DNA of 15,019 nt. Source: CBFCZU01 sp965602635 (lineage in GTDB: Bacteria; Planctomycetota; Phycisphaerae; SM23-33). The stretch spans positions 1 through 15,019 of the forward strand of contig CBFCZU010000092.1 in the NCBI GenBank assembly GCA_965602635.1, given 5' to 3'. The position numbers and the translations under genes were made by a program. Shown here piece by piece: positions 12,463-15,019 of the stretch. Each line of letters begins with the position of its first letter. Position 1 is the stretch's first letter. A model generated the notes under the pieces. It was not told the origin of the DNA and did no database searches. It worked only from the letters and a program-made list of their open reading frames with translations.

Positions 12463-14874
12463 ATGACAAGACGTGCGGCTGTGATGGGAGCTGGGTTGCT
12501 GCTGGCGGCGTGCGCGTGGGCGGTCACGCCCGCCACCTGGACCCAGAGCACCGAGGCGGACTTCGCCGCCGGGAAGCTGGACAAGGCCGTCGTCACCAGC
12601 CTGGGCGAGGTGATGCTCGCCCGCGACCTGGCGACCGTCGTCAAGCCCAGCGAGGAGCTGGGGATGATCTCGGCGATGGCCATGGACGGGCGCGGGCGGC
12701 TGTTCGTGGCGGTGGCCCCCAAGGCGGTGATCTATCGCCTGGAGAATGCCAATCTGGTCACGCTGGCCGAGCTGCCCGGCGTGCTGGTCCGCTCCCTGAC
12801 GGCCTCGGGAGATCAGCTCATCGCCGGCACCTGCGGCAAGGAGGCGGGCATCTATCGCATCGACGGCAAGGGCAAGGTCGCCAAGCTCTGGTCCGACGAG
12901 AAGGTCAGCTCCGTCTGGGCGGTGCTGCCGGCGCCGCGCGGCGGCTTCTACGCCGCCACCGGGCCGGAGGGGAAGGTCTTCCTCGTCGATGCCAAGGGCA
13001 AGGGCGCCGTCATCTACGACAGCGACGAGAAGAACATACTCTGCCTGGCCGCGGGCAAGGACGGGCTGCTCTACGCCGGCACGGGCGAGAACGGGCTGGT
13101 GGTGGAGGTGGACCCGGCCAGGCGGAAGGGGCGGGTGCTCTACGACGCGGCTGAGAAGGAAATCTCCTGCCTGCTGACCGACGGGGACGGTGCGCTGTTC
13201 GCGGCCACGAGCGATTCGTCGAAGGCCTCCGCCGACGGCGAGGCGCCCGCCAAGGAGGTCAAGGGCAAGCCCGACAATGCCGCTCCGACGAAGCCGGCGG
13301 GCAAGGCGTCTGAGAAGCCTGCCCCGCCGAAGCCCGGCCCCCCGAGCGGGCCGAAGATCACGCCGCCCGTGAAGCCCAACGACGCGCCGGAGGCGATCAA
13401 GGGTCCGCCGTTCCGGACGGGCGTGCCCGCGGAGGACGAGTGGGGCGGCGGCGCGTTGCCGCGGTCGGCGCAGGCCGGCGAGCCCAAGGCCGCGACGTCG
13501 GCCCCGGTGGGGAAGGTGGTGCCAGTCCGCCCGGGCGGCACGACCCGCCCGGCGGCGGCGTCCAAGCCCATGCAGGCCACCGCCCCCGCGAGCCCCGTGA
13601 AGGTCGTCCGCCCGTCAGGTCCCCCGCGCAGGCCGACGCCCACCCCCGCTCGCGGCAAGGGCAACGCCGTCTATCGCATCGACCCCGACGGGGCCGTGCG
13701 AACCATCTTCCGACGACCCGTCACCATCCTGGCCATGACCATGCACGACGGCGTGCTGACGCTCGGCACCGGCCACGGCGGGCAGATATTCGCCGTCGAT
13801 CTCGACGACGATCGCACCACCATCCTGGCCAAGGTCGATCCCAAGGACGTCACGGCGATGGTGCCCGACGGCAAGGACAAGCTGTACCTTGGCACGGCCG
13901 ACAAGGCGGGCCTCTTCGCCCTGGGCAAGGGCTACGCCCGCAAGGGCACGCTGATCTCCAAGGTGCTCGACGCCAAGCAGATTTCTCGCTGGGGTACGTT
14001 CCGCGTGCGTGCGGAGGTGCCGGGCGGGTGCAAGGCCTCGGTCTCCGCCCGCAGCGGCAACGTGGCGAAGGCTGACGACAAGACGTGGTCGGCCTGGACG
14101 GCGGAGCAGCCGGCCGGGGGGTGGGCCCGCATCACGGCCCCGCCCGGGCGGTACTTCCAGTACCGGCTGACGCTGGCCGGAGACGGCGGCAAGTCGCCGG
14201 ACGTTAACCGCGTCCGGGTGATCTATCAGGCCCACAATCTCCCGCCGGCGATATCGGCGGTGCAGGTGGCCGCCAGCAGCACTGTCAAGCCCCGGCGAGG
14301 CGCCCCCAGCAAAGGGCCGATGCGCTACCGGATCATCAGCATCAAGGCGGCCGATCCCAACGGCGACAAGCTCCGCTTCAAGATCTCCTTCCGCCGCAAG
14401 GGCAACAAGCTCTGGATCAAGCTCGCCGACAAGCACGCCGCGGCGACCTACGCCTGGGACACGACCGCGGCTGCGGACGGGACGTACGAGGTCCGGGTCG
14501 AGGCGACGGACGCCCCGGCCAACGCCGCCGACTCGGCGCTGACGGCGGCGCGGATCTCGCGGGCGCTCGTGGTGGACAACACTCCGCCCACCGTGCCGGA
14601 CCTGCTGGTAAATCCCGCCGGCAAGGGCGGCCTGGGCCTCTCGGGCAAGGTTTCCGACGCCGTCAGCCGGATAACCCGAATTGAGTACGCCGTCGATTCC
14701 AACGACGAGTGGCTGGCCCTGTCGGCCGGCGACGGCATCTGCGACTCGCAGAGCGAGACCTTCGCCACAACGATCAAGGACCTCGAGGGCGGCGCACACC
14801 GCGTCGCCGTCCGCGTCACCGACGAGTACGGCAACATCGGCCATGCCTCCGTCGAGGTAACAGTCGCGAAGTAG
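12463..14874 (+). CDS. Exported beta-propeller protein with Ig-like C-terminal domains
   Basis: 803 residues. The N-terminus has a signal sequence with a possible lipobox LAAC (14-17), so it may be a lipoprotein cut before Cys17; an AWA signal-peptidase I site at 18-20 is the alternative. Residues 68-500 form seven repeats of the pattern 'hydrophobic-x-A-x-x-x-DG-x-L/F-Y-A-x-T-G-x-x-x-x-I/V-Y/F-x-V/I-D', which I read as a seven-bladed propeller (starts near 68, 107, 148, 190, 232, 419 and 460). Blade five is split by an Ala/Pro/Lys-rich, probably disordered stretch (about 253-398). Residues 510-589 look like a beta-sandwich (TWSAWTAEQP, RYFQYRLTL, VNRVRVIYQ). Residues 593-705 and 706-803 look like two cadherin/Ig-type domains (AADPNGDKLRFKIS; VVDNTPPTVPDLLV). 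AAGGG lies 8 bases before the ATG. Likely a surface or periplasmic binding or scaffold protein; the ligand is unknown. Confidence 0.72.
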   Translation: MTRRAAVMGAGLLLAACAWAVTPATWTQSTEADFAAGKLDKAVVTSLGEVMLARDLATVVKPSEELGMISAMAMDGRGRLFVAVAPKAVIYRLENANLVTLAELPGVLVRSLTASGDQLIAGTCGKEAGIYRIDGKGKVAKLWSDEKVSSVWAVLPAPRGGFYAATGPEGKVFLVDAKGKGAVIYDSDEKNILCLAAGKDGLLYAGTGENGLVVEVDPARRKGRVLYDAAEKEISCLLTDGDGALFAATSDSSKASADGEAPAKEVKGKPDNAAPTKPAGKASEKPAPPKPGPPSGPKITPPVKPNDAPEAIKGPPFRTGVPAEDEWGGGALPRSAQAGEPKAATSAPVGKVVPVRPGGTTRPAAASKPMQATAPASPVKVVRPSGPPRRPTPTPARGKGNAVYRIDPDGAVRTIFRRPVTILAMTMHDGVLTLGTGHGGQIFAVDLDDDRTTILAKVDPKDVTAMVPDGKDKLYLGTADKAGLFALGKGYARKGTLISKVLDAKQISRWGTFRVRAEVPGGCKASVSARSGNVAKADDKTWSAWTAEQPAGGWARITAPPGRYFQYRLTLAGDGGKSPDVNRVRVIYQAHNLPPAISAVQVAASSTVKPRRGAPSKGPMRYRIISIKAADPNGDKLRFKISFRRKGNKLWIKLADKHAAATYAWDTTAAADGTYEVRVEATDAPANAADSALTAARISRALVVDNTPPTVPDLLVNPAGKGGLGLSGKVSDAVSRITRIEYAVDSNDEWLALSAGDGICDSQSETFATTIKDLEGGAHRVAVRVTDEYGNIGHASVEVTVAK

Positions 14875-14916
14875 GTTAGAGGTTAGAGGTGAGAGGGGAG
14901 AGGGTAGAGGGTAGAG
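14875..14916 (+). repeat. Degenerate heptamer tandem array, six units
   Basis: Six consecutive 7-base units of consensus G-K-K-A-G-A-G (K = G or T): GTTAGAG twice, GTGAGAG, GGGAGAG, GGTAGAG twice. It begins the base after the propeller gene's stop codon, and all units keep exact 7-base spacing. The plus strand is purine-rich. There is no intervening spacer, so it is not a CRISPR array. It resembles heptanucleotide repeats known between genes in some bacteria (for example cyanobacteria). Confidence 0.85.
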
Positions 14917-14981
14917 GCGATTGCTGATAGCATCTGCGGCTCGATCCACTAGGTATTCTCGACAGGAAGGCCCGGACTGCG

Positions 14982-15019
14982 ATGAGCAAGCATGCAGTGA
15001 CGTTGATTACCGGTGACGG
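14982..15019 (+). CDS. Probable isocitrate/isopropylmalate dehydrogenase, 5' end only
   Basis: Only 12 codons and two bases are in the window: MSKHAVTLITGD, with the next codon beginning GG. The pattern VTLI-x-GDG is the first strand and loop of the isocitrate/3-isopropylmalate dehydrogenase family (usually followed by IGPEV), which oxidatively decarboxylates beta-substituted malates with NAD(P). AGGAAGG lies 11 bases before the ATG. The assignment rests on a very short match. Which substrate it uses cannot be told. Confidence 0.55.
   Translation, partial: MSKHAVTLITGD

Noticed and set aside
14875..14916. CRISPR array
   Set aside because: Units are 7 bases with no spacers, and no cas gene is nearby.
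13615..14949. Minus-strand open frame of 444 codons opposite the propeller gene
   Set aside because: It is rich in Arg, Gly and Ala without any motif, and it runs through the heptamer repeat. It mirrors the real plus-strand gene.

Overview
The window is GC-rich and almost fully coding, and it reads as chromosomal DNA of a free-living bacterium. It is probably a member of the Planctomycetota, most likely Phycisphaerae-like. That placement is an inference. It rests on the high-GC codon use, the secreted proteins with Ala/Pro/Thr linkers containing TTRPAA or ATRPAA, the AroD-AroE fusion, a Gld-type ABC operon outside Bacteroidota, and a SpoIVB-type S55 peptidase in what is probably a non-sporulating lineage. 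I see no tRNA, rRNA, CRISPR array, insertion sequence or phage gene.

Layout, left to right. On the minus strand (read right to left): a carbon-nitrogen hydrolase cut by the left edge (1-712), overlapped by one base with a fused 3-dehydroquinate dehydratase/shikimate dehydrogenase (712-2247). Next come an unrecognised secreted helical protein with its own TATAAT box (2325-3272) and a four-gene block: a DUF4340 repeat protein (3358-5670), a GldG-like auxiliary protein (5706-8393), a GldF-like ABC-2 permease (8384-9145) and a GldA-like ATPase (9164-10132). A 296-base divergent intergenic region (10133-10428) carries a TTGACA promoter facing the ABC operon and a weaker promoter candidate facing right. 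On the plus strand: an S55-family peptidase-like secreted protein (10429-12354), a secreted beta-propeller/Ig-like protein (12463-14874), a short degenerate heptamer tandem array (14875-14916), and the first 12 codons of a probable isocitrate/isopropylmalate dehydrogenase (from 14982).

The most coherent system is the ATPase-permease-GldG-DUF4340 operon. The genes touch or overlap (18-base gap, 10-base overlap, then a GTGA junction containing a perfect Shine-Dalgarno sequence), so the products are probably made together as one envelope complex. The ATPase and ABC-2 permease would form the inner-membrane engine. GldG and the DUF4340 protein are membrane-anchored with large periplasmic parts. 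Relatives are named for Flavobacterium gliding, but their substrate outside Bacteroidota is not known to me. Two features stand out: a roughly 320-residue coiled-coil insertion in GldG, and five recognisable repeats in the DUF4340 protein.

The rightward pair (S55 peptidase and propeller protein) is also exported. The S55 protein carries its GMSGSP and AFGH motifs in the opposite order from SpoIVB. The propeller protein has a roughly 145-residue disordered insertion inside one blade.
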